From Rhodobiaceae bacterium (GTDB taxonomy: Bacteria > Pseudomonadota > Alphaproteobacteria > Parvibaculales > Parvibaculaceae), in the NCBI GenBank assembly GCA_021404525.1, contig JAAWWE010000007.1:62001-126000 (forward strand): a DNA stretch of 64,000 bases. Direction: 5' to 3'. Positions 50,236 through 58,415 of this stretch are shown here, piece by piece. The notes under the pieces were generated by a model that was not told the DNA's origin, did no database searches, and saw nothing but the letters and a program-made list of their open reading frames with translations. A program made the position numbers and the translations under genes. Each line of letters begins with the position of its first letter. The first letter of the stretch is position 1.

Positions 50236-51168
50236 ATGACTGACTTATCCATTACCCCAGAATTCCGTCCGCTCGGCAAGAGCGGTCTGTCCGTTTTCCC
50301 CATTGCTTATGGCATGTGGCGCTTCGCTGGCACCAGCACGAAAGAGGCGCATGCCAAAATTGACGCTGCACTCGGCGCAGGCATGACCCTGTTCGATACG
50401 GCCGACATTTATGGCGTCGATGGGGAAGGTGCCTTCGGTGACGCCGAGAAACTGTTTGGTGCGGTGCTGAAAGAAACACCGGCCTTACGCGAGAAGATGG
50501 TGATTGCGAGTAAAGGGGGCATTGTTCTAGGCCTGCCCTATGACTCCAGCTCGGATTATCTTACCGCTGCCTGCGACAAGTCGCTGTCGCGAATGGGCGT
50601 TGAACAGATCGATCTCTATCAGATCCATCGCCCGGATATCCTGACGCATCCGCAGGAAGTGGCTGCTGCACTCACCAAGCTGCGTGAACAGGGCAAGATC
50701 GCCCATGTCGGTATCTCCAATCACACCCCGGCACAGTTTGACGCGCTGCAGGCGCATCTGGATTTCCCGATTGTTGCCAACCAGCCGGAGATTTCTTGCT
50801 GGGCACTCGATCCCTTCTTTGACGGGACGCTGGATCAGTGCATGAAACATGGCGTGACGCCACTGGCCTGGTCTCCTTTGGCCGGTGGTCGCCTCGCTTT
50901 GGCAAAGAAAGAGGCCTTGAAGGAAGAAGACGGGGATTGCCTGGTTGCGACCCAGGCCCTGCTGGACAGTAAGGCGGGTGAGACAGGCGTTACCCGTGAG
51001 GCCGTCGCACTGGCTTGGTTGCTTGCGCATCCTTCAGGCATCATTCCCATCATAGGGACACAGAACCTGAAACGTATTGCGGCTGCGACCGATGCTTTCA
51101 AAGTCTCGTTTGATCGACAGAGCTGGTATGCAATTTTACAGGCATCCATGGGGGAGCAACTGCCATGA
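50236..51168 (+). CDS. Aldo/keto reductase
   Basis: 310 aa. Catalytic tetrad: Asp and Tyr in FDTADIYG, Lys in VIASKGG, His in DLYQIHRPD. The C-terminal IIPIIGTQNLKRIAAA binds NADP. It reduces an aldehyde or ketone. ATG 50236 follows the gap from the divergent Gfo/Idh/MocA gene; the longer ORF overlapping that gene is rejected. Its stop overlaps the next start (ATGA). Confidence 0.92.
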   Translation: MTDLSITPEFRPLGKSGLSVFPIAYGMWRFAGTSTKEAHAKIDAALGAGMTLFDTADIYGVDGEGAFGDAEKLFGAVLKETPALREKMVIASKGGIVLGLPYDSSSDYLTAACDKSLSRMGVEQIDLYQIHRPDILTHPQEVAAALTKLREQGKIAHVGISNHTPAQFDALQAHLDFPIVANQPEISCWALDPFFDGTLDQCMKHGVTPLAWSPLAGGRLALAKKEALKEEDGDCLVATQALLDSKAGETGVTREAVALAWLLAHPSGIIPIIGTQNLKRIAAATDAFKVSFDRQSWYAILQASMGEQLP

Positions 51169-52235
51169 CAGGTCCGATGGAAGTCTCCTGGTTTTCAGCC
51201 CTGTGCGACGACGATTATGAATATCTGGGCGTGCCTGAAGATCGCTTGAAAAGCTCACTGGCTCATTGCGGTGAGATCACCCAAGCCGCCGAGAAGGGGG
51301 GCTTTGATAATATTCTGCTGCCAAGCGGTTATCAGCTCGGAATGGATTCGGTCGCTTTCGCCGGCGCTATGGCGGCACTGACGAGCAGGATCAATCTTCT
51401 GCTCGCGGTCCGCTGCGGCGAAATGTGGCCACCCCAACTGGCCCGTCAAATTGCAACGCTTGATCAGATGCTCGGCGGCCGCCTCACCATCAATATCATT
51501 TCAAGTGATATGCCGGGGCAGGTGATGGCGTCTCCAGAACGCTATGGGCGCACACTGGAAGTGATGCAGCTTCTGAAGGCCCTGCTTGATGGAAAGCCGG
51601 TCAATCATCAAGGGGAACACTACCAACTGGAGATGGACCCACCGCGTATGGGGACAGTGTCTGGAAAATGCCCGCCCTTCTATTTTGGTGGCCTCTCTCC
51701 TGCAGCTAGAGATGTCGCGGCGAAGGCCGCTGATGTGTTTCTTATGTGGCCGGATGAAGAGCCCAACGTCACGGCCATTCTGGATGACATGAAACAGCGG
51801 GCGGATGAAGCGGGGCGAAGCCTGCGCTTTGGCTACCGTGTTCATGTCATTGTCCGCGAGACGGAGGCAGAAGCCCTCGATTATACCCGCACGCTTATGA
51901 GCAAACTGGATGATGCGGAAGGTGAGGCCATTCGGAAAAAGTCTCTCGATGCAGCATCAGAAGGCGTGCGGCGCCAGGCAGAGATGCGTGATCGGGCAGA
52001 TGATGACGGTTTTGCGGAAGATCATCTATGGACCGGCATCGGCCGGGCGCGGTCTGGGTGCGGCGCGGCAATCGTGGGTGATCCAGATCAGGTGCTGAAG
52101 AAATTGCAGCGCTATCAGACCCTGGGGCTCGATGCCTTTATCTTGTCCGGTTACCCCCATGCGGCGGAGTGTGACCTCTTCGCCCGTTATGTGCTGCCAA
52201 ACCTAAATCACAAGCCGCTTGAGTTTGCTGCATGA
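51165..52235 (+). CDS. LLM-class flavin-dependent oxidoreductase (SsuD-like)
   Basis: 356 aa. TIM-barrel FMNH2-dependent monooxygenase of the luciferase/alkanesulfonate type: LLPSGYQLGMDSVAFAGAMA, LDQMLGGRLTINIISSD, and GLDAFILSGYPHAAEC at the C-terminus resembles SsuD (LSGYPHxEE). Probably desulfonates or oxidises a small organic molecule. It overlaps the aldo/keto reductase gene and the DUF1028 gene by four bases each. A partner flavin reductase is not seen nearby. Confidence 0.92.
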   Translation: MTGPMEVSWFSALCDDDYEYLGVPEDRLKSSLAHCGEITQAAEKGGFDNILLPSGYQLGMDSVAFAGAMAALTSRINLLLAVRCGEMWPPQLARQIATLDQMLGGRLTINIISSDMPGQVMASPERYGRTLEVMQLLKALLDGKPVNHQGEHYQLEMDPPRMGTVSGKCPPFYFGGLSPAARDVAAKAADVFLMWPDEEPNVTAILDDMKQRADEAGRSLRFGYRVHVIVRETEAEALDYTRTLMSKLDDAEGEAIRKKSLDAASEGVRRQAEMRDRADDDGFAEDHLWTGIGRARSGCGAAIVGDPDQVLKKLQRYQTLGLDAFILSGYPHAAECDLFARYVLPNLNHKPLEFAA

Positions 52236-53032
52236 AACACCTTCGAACCTGCTTCTTTCTTGCGCTTGCAATGGTGGTATCGTCCCCTGCATGGGCGACC
52301 TGGTCGATCGTTGCGGTCGATCCGGACACTGGTGAGGTAGGCATAGCAGCAGCAAGCTGTTCCACGGGCGTTCGGTTGATCGCCGGACTGGTTCCCGGGA
52401 AGGGTGCTGTGGCGGCGCAAGCGGCGACAAGCTTTTTGGGCCGAGACGTTGCGATGGACATGATCGCTGGCGGAGACCGTGCAGATATCATTGTCCAGAA
52501 ACTCGCCGATGAAGATCTCTATGCAAGCCCTATTAGAATTGGGTTGCAGTGGCTTCAATATGGTCTGGTGACGCTCAAGCCCTCACCAAAGGCTGGCACG
52601 GTCACCGGCTATTCCGTGCCGGATGACTGGGGTGCGGTTCATGGGGACGACTATTCGGTGCAAGGCAACACGCTCCGGCCCGGTGTGGTTGATGCCATCG
52701 CGACGGCGTGGCAATTGGATACAGTGGGAAGTTGCCGTAAACCGCTGGCGGAGCGACTGTTGCGCTCCCTTGAAGCCGGACGAGATGCGGGGGGCGATAA
52801 TCGCTGCCCGATTGAAGCTTCCTCTTATGCAGCCTTTCTATTTGTCGCAAAGCCAGAGGATGATGCAGACGCACCATCGATAATGCTGGAGGCCCCAAGA
52901 CATTTTTCCGGGCTCGAAATGACCTGGCAGATCCCCCTGGGCTTCACGCCGGACCCAGGCCTGCCCGAGCCGGTTGCACATCTGCGGCAACTCTATGACG
53001 CTGAAGCAGCCGAGCCGCTGTGTGAAAAGTGA
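52232..53032 (+). CDS. Exported DUF1028 (Ntn-hydrolase-like) protein
   Basis: 266 aa. Signal peptide at residues 1-23 (TCFFLALAMVVSSPAWA); the mature N-terminus TWSIVAVDPDTGEVGIAAAS is the DUF1028 signature, with an N-terminal Thr/Ser able to act as nucleophile, as in Ntn hydrolases. Mid-protein GYSVPDDWGAVHGDDYSVQGN also fits. Biochemical role unproven. Third gene of the operon; four-base overlap with the LLM gene. Confidence 0.88.
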   Translation: MKHLRTCFFLALAMVVSSPAWATWSIVAVDPDTGEVGIAAASCSTGVRLIAGLVPGKGAVAAQAATSFLGRDVAMDMIAGGDRADIIVQKLADEDLYASPIRIGLQWLQYGLVTLKPSPKAGTVTGYSVPDDWGAVHGDDYSVQGNTLRPGVVDAIATAWQLDTVGSCRKPLAERLLRSLEAGRDAGGDNRCPIEASSYAAFLFVAKPEDDADAPSIMLEAPRHFSGLEMTWQIPLGFTPDPGLPEPVAHLRQLYDAEAAEPLCEK

Positions 53033-53047
53033 AGAAGAGGCGCTGAT

Positions 53048-53932
53048 ATGAATAAAGATGAAAAGGCGTCGTCCGTTCCCCCGACGCCTCAGACACAATC
53101 CTCGTCCTTTGTATTGGGTTTTGAAGATCAAGATCTGCTGAAGCGTGATGATCTGCGGCCTGTAAGGTTGCAGCTCGAGCTGTTAAAGCCAGACCTTATT
53201 CTTGAGGAACACCAGGTGCGCTCAACTATTGTGGTGTTTGGCTCTGCCCGTGTGCCAGACCCTGAAACGGTCGAGCGTGAATGCAAAGCCGCACAAAAAA
53301 GAGTAGATGAGGCGCCGACCGACCCGGATTCTGTAAAGGAACTCAGGCGGGCGGAACGAAAACGTGAGCATTGTCGCTACTACACCGAAGCTCGGAAGTT
53401 TGCGGAGATTGTGTCGAAGGAAGCGCAATCCAACACTCACCTTGACTATGTCATCGCCACCGGTGGTGGACCCGGGATCATGGAAGCGGCAAATCGCGGT
53501 GCGACTGACGCAGGGGCCATGTCAGTGGGGTTTAATATCGCATTGCCCCACGAGCAATTTCCGAACCCCTATATCTCACCAGAGCTTTGCTTTCAGTTCC
53601 ACTATTTTGCACTCCGCAAAATGCATTTCCTGATGCGCGCCAAAGCGCTGGTCATATTTCCGGGTGGTTTCGGAACGCTGGATGAATTGTTTGAGACCCT
53701 TACGCTGATCCAGACCGGCAAGATCGATCCCATGCCGGTGCTCTTGTTTGGCGAGTCTTATTGGCGGCGGATCGTCAATTTCGAAGCGATGGCTGAAGAA
53801 GGGATGATTTCGGAAGAAGATTTGAACATCTTCACCTTTGTCGAAAGTGCTGATCAGGCATGGTCCCACATCAATGCCTTTTATGGCGAAGGGGACACGC
53901 CGCCACCCCTCATGCGTTCATCTCCTCTTTAG
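53048..53932 (+). CDS. LOG/TIGR00730-type Rossmann protein
   Basis: 294 aa. Signature motifs GGGPGIMEAANRGA and PGGFGTLDELFETLTLIQTGK of the cytokinin-riboside 5'-monophosphate phosphoribohydrolase (LOG) or lysine-decarboxylase-like family. An N-terminal extension of about 55 residues and a charged helix (residues 80-115) precede the fold, as in the longer bacterial type. GAAGAGG precedes ATG 53048. Last gene of the four-gene run; convergent with the LysR gene. Confidence 0.92.
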   Translation: MNKDEKASSVPPTPQTQSSSFVLGFEDQDLLKRDDLRPVRLQLELLKPDLILEEHQVRSTIVVFGSARVPDPETVERECKAAQKRVDEAPTDPDSVKELRRAERKREHCRYYTEARKFAEIVSKEAQSNTHLDYVIATGGGPGIMEAANRGATDAGAMSVGFNIALPHEQFPNPYISPELCFQFHYFALRKMHFLMRAKALVIFPGGFGTLDELFETLTLIQTGKIDPMPVLLFGESYWRRIVNFEAMAEEGMISEEDLNIFTFVESADQAWSHINAFYGEGDTPPPLMRSSPL

Positions 53933-53939
53933 CGCGCGC

Positions 53940-54848
53940 CTAAAAGTCTTTGGCCATTTCAACAAGACGGCCCCGCAACCAGGTGAGCGCCGGATCATCA
54001 TCTCTTGAACTGTGCCAGCTTTGGTAAAAGGGAGAGCCTGGAAGATCTAGAGGCACTTCTTTGATTGCAAGTGGAAGAAACCGGGCGAATTTCTTAGCCA
54101 TGCGGTTTGGGACCGTTGCTACATGGTGTGTCTCTGCGACAATGAAGGCCATGGGAACAATGCGCGTCAGCTCAACAGCAAACTGGCGATGGATGCCGAG
54201 ATTGCGCACAAATCGGTCGTAGTTGTGAACATAGGTATGGCCAGGGTCCAGTCGGACGTGGTTGGCAGAGGCATAATCATCAAGTGTCGGACGTTTCTTT
54301 CCCGCCAGTGGGTGGGAGGCGCTCATGATCCAGACAATCGTGTCGTCAAACAGCATTTCTGATCTGAAGCCTGGTCCGTCCAATGGGGCTGCATCCCAAA
54401 CCAGGTCGACGCTATTGTCTTTCAGCTCTTTCTGTCGCGTGGCACCGGCAGCAGATTGAAGCGATAGGCTGACGCCAGGTGCTTCCGCCTCTAGGGCGGC
54501 CAAAACATGAGGCAGAAACAGGACTTCGCAATAGTCACCAATTGCAAGTGTGAAGGACCGGTCGCTGCTCGTGGGATCGAACGCCGCCTTTTCAGTGAGA
54601 CCGGCTTGCACCAGTTCAAGAGCACGCCGCACGGGAACAGCCAGTGCCGTTGCCCGTGGTGTAGGTGTCATGCCTCTGCCGGTGCGAACGAACAACGGAT
54701 CGCCAGTCAGATCTCTAAGCCGCGCGAGGGCGTTTGACATGGCAGGCTGGGTCATGCCAACCCGCGCCGCCGCGCGGGTCATATGTTTCTCAACCATGAT
54801 CGCATCAAAAATGGTGAGCAGATTGAGGTCAACAGATCGCAGGTTCAC
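53940..54848 (-). CDS. LysR family transcriptional regulator
   Basis: 302 aa. Winged HTH at residues 6-65 (NLLTIFDAIMVEKHMTRAAARVG then MTQPAMSNALARLRDLTGDP) and a periplasmic-binding-like effector domain (about 95-295). GTG start at 54848, no strong ribosome-binding site. Divergent from the TauD gene across a perfect LysR-type palindrome, so it is probably the activator of that gene. Confidence 0.93.
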   Translation of the reverse strand: MNLRSVDLNLLTIFDAIMVEKHMTRAAARVGMTQPAMSNALARLRDLTGDPLFVRTGRGMTPTPRATALAVPVRRALELVQAGLTEKAAFDPTSSDRSFTLAIGDYCEVLFLPHVLAALEAEAPGVSLSLQSAAGATRQKELKDNSVDLVWDAAPLDGPGFRSEMLFDDTIVWIMSASHPLAGKKRPTLDDYASANHVRLDPGHTYVHNYDRFVRNLGIHRQFAVELTRIVPMAFIVAETHHVATVPNRMAKKFARFLPLAIKEVPLDLPGSPFYQSWHSSRDDDPALTWLRGRLVEMAKDF

Positions 54849-54862
54849 CAGTCAGGCCCTTA

Positions 54863-54881
54863 TTATTCATGAGATGAATAA
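54863..54881. promoter_or_regulatory. LysR-type binding site
   Basis: TTATTCAT-GAG-ATGAATAA, a 19-bp perfect inverted repeat containing T-N11-A, 14 bp upstream of the LysR start and 75 bp upstream of the TauD start, the classical LTTR arrangement. Confidence 0.8.
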
Positions 54882-54956
54882 CATATTATCATCGAATTAA
54901 ATTTGGAAACATGACTTGAGGGACGTAGCCTCACCCTATTCAGAGGGAGGAAGCTG

Positions 54957-55799
54957 ATGAAATATGATCTGATCCATGTGACACCGCTCAATCCGGTCAT
55001 CGGTGCGGAGATTCACGGTGTAGATCTGTCTAAGCCTTTGGGCGACGCGACTTTCAAGGAAATTGAAGCAGCGCTACACGAACATTTAGTCATCTTCTTC
55101 CGCGATCAGGATCTGAACCCAGACGCCCACATGGCTTTCGCCTCGCAGTTTGGCGAGCTTGAACCTCCGCATCCTTTCTTTCCAAAGATTGAAAGCCATC
55201 CTCAGATTTCCGTCCTTGAGAATGATGAGGAGCGGCCGCCTGAAACCAACTATTGGCACACTGACGTCACGTGGCGAGACAAACCCCCAATGGGATCCGT
55301 TCTTTATGGGGCTGACATTCCGCCTTCTGGCGGGGACACGCTTTGGGCGAACATGTATGCCGCCTATGACCAGCTGCCTGATGAGTTAAAGGAGAAGCTC
55401 GAAGGCATGCGGGCTGTGCACTCTATTGAAGTGTTCGACGTTTCCCAAAACTATGAGAACGCGAAAGACAAAGCAGCGCTTTCAGAGATTCTGAAAAAAT
55501 ACCCGCCACAATCTCACCCGATCATTCGCACGCATCCGGTCACCGGTCGCAAAGCACTGTTCGTCAATGCCACTTTCACTCAGCACATAGAAGGTATGGA
55601 GCCCACAGAAAGTGATGCGCTTCTACAAACTCTCTACGATGTGGTGAAACTGCCAGAAGTTCAGGTTCGCTTTTCGTGGACAAAGGGGGCGGTCGCCGTC
55701 TGGGATAATCGGGCAACGCAGCATTACGCTGTGGCGGATTATTGGCCGCAATATCGCCGCATGCACCGCATCACCATCAATGGCGACAAGCCGGTCTAA
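54957..55799 (+). CDS. TauD/TfdA-family dioxygenase
   Basis: 280 aa. Fe(II)/2-oxoglutarate-dependent. Facial triad His101 and Asp103 (WHTDVTW), His256 (ATQHYAVADY), with Arg in YRRMHRIT binding 2-oxoglutarate. The length and the N-terminal IGAEIHGVDLSKPL match taurine dioxygenase (TauD) relatives. It hydroxylates a sulfonate, aryloxy acid or similar, releasing sulfite in the first case. GGGAGG precedes ATG 54957. Confidence 0.92.
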   Translation: MKYDLIHVTPLNPVIGAEIHGVDLSKPLGDATFKEIEAALHEHLVIFFRDQDLNPDAHMAFASQFGELEPPHPFFPKIESHPQISVLENDEERPPETNYWHTDVTWRDKPPMGSVLYGADIPPSGGDTLWANMYAAYDQLPDELKEKLEGMRAVHSIEVFDVSQNYENAKDKAALSEILKKYPPQSHPIIRTHPVTGRKALFVNATFTQHIEGMEPTESDALLQTLYDVVKLPEVQVRFSWTKGAVAVWDNRATQHYAVADYWPQYRRMHRITINGDKPV

Positions 55800-55807
55800 G
55801 CCGTAAG

Positions 55808-56158
55808 TCAGGCACCTGGGTCGATGACGGCGCCTGTAGCTGGATCCAATGTAATGACTGGAAGGCCGGCCTGCTTCCACGCGGCGATGCCCCCGGCCAG
55901 ATGCTTTGTCTCACCACCCAGAAGAGCTGCTGCCTTGTCGGCGGCCATGGCGGAACGTTTCCCGGAACCGCATTGAAACACCACTTTTGACGGATCATCG
56001 AGAGGCAGGAAAGCCGGATCAAACGTCGAGAGCGGCATATTGAGCGCACCGTGAATTCGCTCTACCGCAAATTCTCGGGGCTCACGCACATCAATCAAGA
56101 GCGCTTTGTGGTCTTTAAGAAGGGCGTGGGTTTCGTCTGGGCTTAGGTCGGATAACAT
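55808..56158 (-). CDS. Rhodanese-like sulfurtransferase
   Basis: 116 aa, single rhodanese domain. Active-site loop CGSGKRS with Cys63; LIDVREPREFAVERIHGALNMP is typical. It transfers sulfane sulfur, e.g. from persulfide to a thiol. GGGAGACG precedes ATG 56158. Divergent from the BigR-like repressor gene, so it is probably induced by sulfide or persulfide. Confidence 0.93.
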   Translation of the reverse strand: MLSDLSPDETHALLKDHKALLIDVREPREFAVERIHGALNMPLSTFDPAFLPLDDPSKVVFQCGSGKRSAMAADKAAALLGGETKHLAGGIAAWKQAGLPVITLDPATGAVIDPGA

Positions 56159-56227
56159 CAATCGTCTCCCTGGGGGATGGGTGAGGTAGAGCTTGCACAT
56201 ATATGCGTTTTTGATAAATTAGTAATT

Positions 56228-56530
56228 ATGAATATAAATGTAAACCCTGCGCAGGCTGATAAAGCGGCCTCTCTTCTGGCATCGATGAGCAATCCTCATC
56301 GGTTGCGTGTTTTGTGTGAATTGCATGAAGCAGAACTGACCGTGGGCGAGCTGCAGGAGCGCATCGGCATCAGCCAATCGAACCTGTCTCAGCAACTGGC
56401 AAAGCTGAGAGAAGCGAAACTTGTGAAGACGCGGCGTGACAGCCAGAAGATATTTTACACACTTGCCAGTGATGAAGTGGTGCAAGTTATCCACGTCCTG
56501 CACGATTTATTCTGCAGCGATACAGACTAA
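56228..56530 (+). CDS. bigR: BigR/SqrR-like ArsR-family sulfide/persulfide sensor
   Basis: 100 aa, winged HTH. The pattern LASMSNPHRLRVLCELHEAE, TVGELQERIGISQSNLSQQL, TRRDSQKIFYTL and a C-terminal LFCSD matches BigR of Xylella and Agrobacterium. Cys30 and Cys96 correspond to the two cysteines that form the persulfide-sensing bridge. ATG 56228 lacks a visible ribosome-binding site; ATG 56177 (GGGGG upstream) would extend into the AT-rich operator-like gap. Pairing with a rhodanese fits sulfide detoxification. Confidence 0.88.
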   Translation: MNINVNPAQADKAASLLASMSNPHRLRVLCELHEAELTVGELQERIGISQSNLSQQLAKLREAKLVKTRRDSQKIFYTLASDEVVQVIHVLHDLFCSDTD

Positions 56531-56651
56531 ACAAACAACGCACACAAGAAACACTCCCTACTTATCCTCACCCTCCTGAGGCAGACCTATCCTGATCTCT
56601 AGTCAGCCCGTTGCGTGACACCGACCGGGTTGTTTGCATCAGGAGGTTCCT

Positions 56652-57188
56652 ATGGATTGGAAACAGATTGTCAGCACTGTTGCGCCTGGATTGGCGACAG
56701 CACTTGGCGGACCGATGGCCGGCGTAGCGGTACGTGGCATCGCCTCGGCTCTTTTGGGGGATGAGGATGTCCCATCTACAGATGTTGAAACTGCAGTGCT
56801 TCGGGCATCTCCCTCAGATCTCAGGAAGCTTAAACAGGCAGAACTCGTCTTCCGCCAACAGATGAAGGAACTCGAGATAGATTTGGAGGCCTTGCATGCG
56901 GCTGATCGGGAGAGTGCACGGGAGCGCCAGGTGGTGACCGGGGATCAAATGCCTGCCTTCATCGCATTTGCGGCTCTCGCAGGTTTCTTCGGCATTTTGA
57001 TTTCGATGATCTTTGTTGATCTGCCAGCCGGGAGCGAAGCACCTCTCAACGTGATGTTGGGAGCACTTGGCTCCCTAGTTGTCGCCATCGGCAATTACTA
57101 CTTCGGGTCGTCTGCAGGATCTTCGGCCAAAAACCAACTGATCGAGCAACTGATCGGTTCCCAACACTTCGTGTCATCTAAAATTTAG
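56652..57188 (+). CDS. GTA/phage-type holin (3TM family)
   Basis: 178 aa. The N-terminal block IVSTVAPGLATALGGPMAGVAV, then an amphipathic coil (residues 55-95), then two membrane helices (about 101-121 and 130-150), with GNYYFGSSAGSSAKN after the last. This matches the GTA_holin_3TM family, membrane proteins implicated in release of gene transfer agents or phage. A perfect AGGAGG precedes ATG 56652. No endolysin gene is adjacent. It heads a three-gene module, next to tRNA-Thr. Confidence 0.75.
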   Translation: MDWKQIVSTVAPGLATALGGPMAGVAVRGIASALLGDEDVPSTDVETAVLRASPSDLRKLKQAELVFRQQMKELEIDLEALHAADRESARERQVVTGDQMPAFIAFAALAGFFGILISMIFVDLPAGSEAPLNVMLGALGSLVVAIGNYYFGSSAGSSAKNQLIEQLIGSQHFVSSKI

Positions 57189-57198
57189 GAGAAAGAAG

Positions 57199-57459
57199 AT
57201 GGATGAGTTCAATTCCCATGTGCCTGGTCTTGAAAGCCCAGCAACATACGCAGAAACAGTTACGCCATCAGACAGTGTCGAGCTGGCGCATATCTCTAGG
57301 GCAATCTACGTGGGAGGGACGGGCGACCTGGCCGTGACGATGAAAGAGGGTGGGAGTGTTACGTTCAAGAATGTGATTGGGGGCACCGTGCTTGCGATCC
57401 GCGTTGGCCGGGTGTTGTCGTCAGGCACAACGGCAACTGACATTGTGGGGATGTATTGA
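57199..57459 (+). CDS. Spike-base-like protein (RCAP_rcc01079 type)
   Basis: 86 aa. YAETVTPSDSVELAHISRAIYVG and MKEGGSVTFKNVIGGTVLAIRV with VLSSGTTATDIVGMY match my recollection of the spike base protein family of Rhodobacter gene transfer agents (rcc01079), which anchors head spikes. It is 10 bp after the holin gene and overlaps the next gene by one base, so the three are one transcript. Confidence 0.72.
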   Translation: MDEFNSHVPGLESPATYAETVTPSDSVELAHISRAIYVGGTGDLAVTMKEGGSVTFKNVIGGTVLAIRVGRVLSSGTTATDIVGMY

Positions 57460-57962
57460 TGATTGGACCTTCGATCTCGCTATCGCACTCTGTGGGCTCT
57501 CAATTGGTTCAGCTCTCGGGTCTTGGACCTGAACTAATTCCTGATGGCAGTTTTGATGTTGGCGTTGATGGATGGATACCAGGGCTCACGTCAATTGTTG
57601 CGCATGTGGATGGGCGACTGCGGATCACCAACCCAGGAGGCCCTGGGGTTTACGCCAAGGCTCAAAGGTCGGTGGGCGTTTTAGAGGCGGGCGTCCCCTA
57701 TCGCTTGGTGGTCGGGGAGAGCGTGTTTGTGTCCGGCAATAAGCATCGAGTGGGAATTGGGCCAGTGCCCAGCCCCGAAGACGACGTTTACCCGGTTTCT
57801 ATCCTTTTACAGGCGCCATACCAGTCGGGCTTTAATGATGCAGAGGCAGATTTTGTCCCAACTTCAAGCGTTGAGCATTTCCTTTTTCTCTGGGCACAGG
57901 ATCATGCTCAAAACACGGAAGTTCACTACGACAACATTTCCCTTCGCCGCATTTTGGCCTAG
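57459..57962 (+). CDS. Putative lectin-like/spike fibre protein
   Basis: 167 aa. PDGSFDVGVDGWIPGL, then LRITNPGGPGVYAKAQRSV and VHYDNISLRRI at the end are typical of carbohydrate-binding beta-sandwich modules (the pattern of a CBM-type galactose-binding domain). ATG 57459 overlaps the previous stop. Its position after the spike base protein gene suggests a receptor-binding head fibre, like rcc01080. Not recognised at family level. Confidence 0.55.
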   Translation: MIGPSISLSHSVGSQLVQLSGLGPELIPDGSFDVGVDGWIPGLTSIVAHVDGRLRITNPGGPGVYAKAQRSVGVLEAGVPYRLVVGESVFVSGNKHRVGIGPVPSPEDDVYPVSILLQAPYQSGFNDAEADFVPTSSVEHFLFLWAQDHAQNTEVHYDNISLRRILA

Positions 57963-58049
57963 GCAAAAATGCGGCCGATGAGAGACGGCATATTCGTTCA
58001 CAAGGCGAGACCGCCTACTGTCGAAACAGGAAACTGGTAGGGACTTTGA

Positions 58050-58124
58050 TGGTGCTGCCGGGTGGAATTGAACCACCGGCCTCTCCCTTACCAAGGGAGT
58101 GCTCTACCCCTGAGCTACGGCAGC
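58050..58124 (-). tRNA. tRNA-Thr (anticodon GGT)
   Basis: 75 nt on the - strand with encoded CCA. Acceptor GCTGCCG/CGGCAGC, discriminator A, anticodon stem CTCCC/GGGAG with loop TTGGTAA giving anticodon GGT, T-arm GGTGG/CCACC with TTCAATT loop. The GTA-like module lies on its 3' side. Confidence 0.96.
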
Positions 58125-58415
58125 ATCTGGTCGTGCCATCGCCCCAATTCAAATACAAAAGGGGCAAGGTGCGAAATCGCGGGGAAAGTGCCACAGCGCC
58201 CCCCGTGGCGCAAGCGTTCAAAACAGGTCTTTTCAATGGCTGCGCCCAAACCAAAAAACGCCTTTCTCCATGGTTGACGGAGCCTCCGACGCCATGCGAC
58301 ATGAGCAGGATAGATATCAGATCTGGCCTTAAGCCCCAGTAAACTGGCGGCTGGGTTTCTAGGAGCCGTTTCGATTGCCAGTGGCCTCCAGGCCGCCGAC
58401 CAGGGTGTTTAGAAG

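Noticed and set aside
58125-58415. Possible small gene or RNA between tRNA-Thr and the murA-proximal ORF
   Set aside because: Only weak hairpins and no ORF with start signals; nothing supportable seen.
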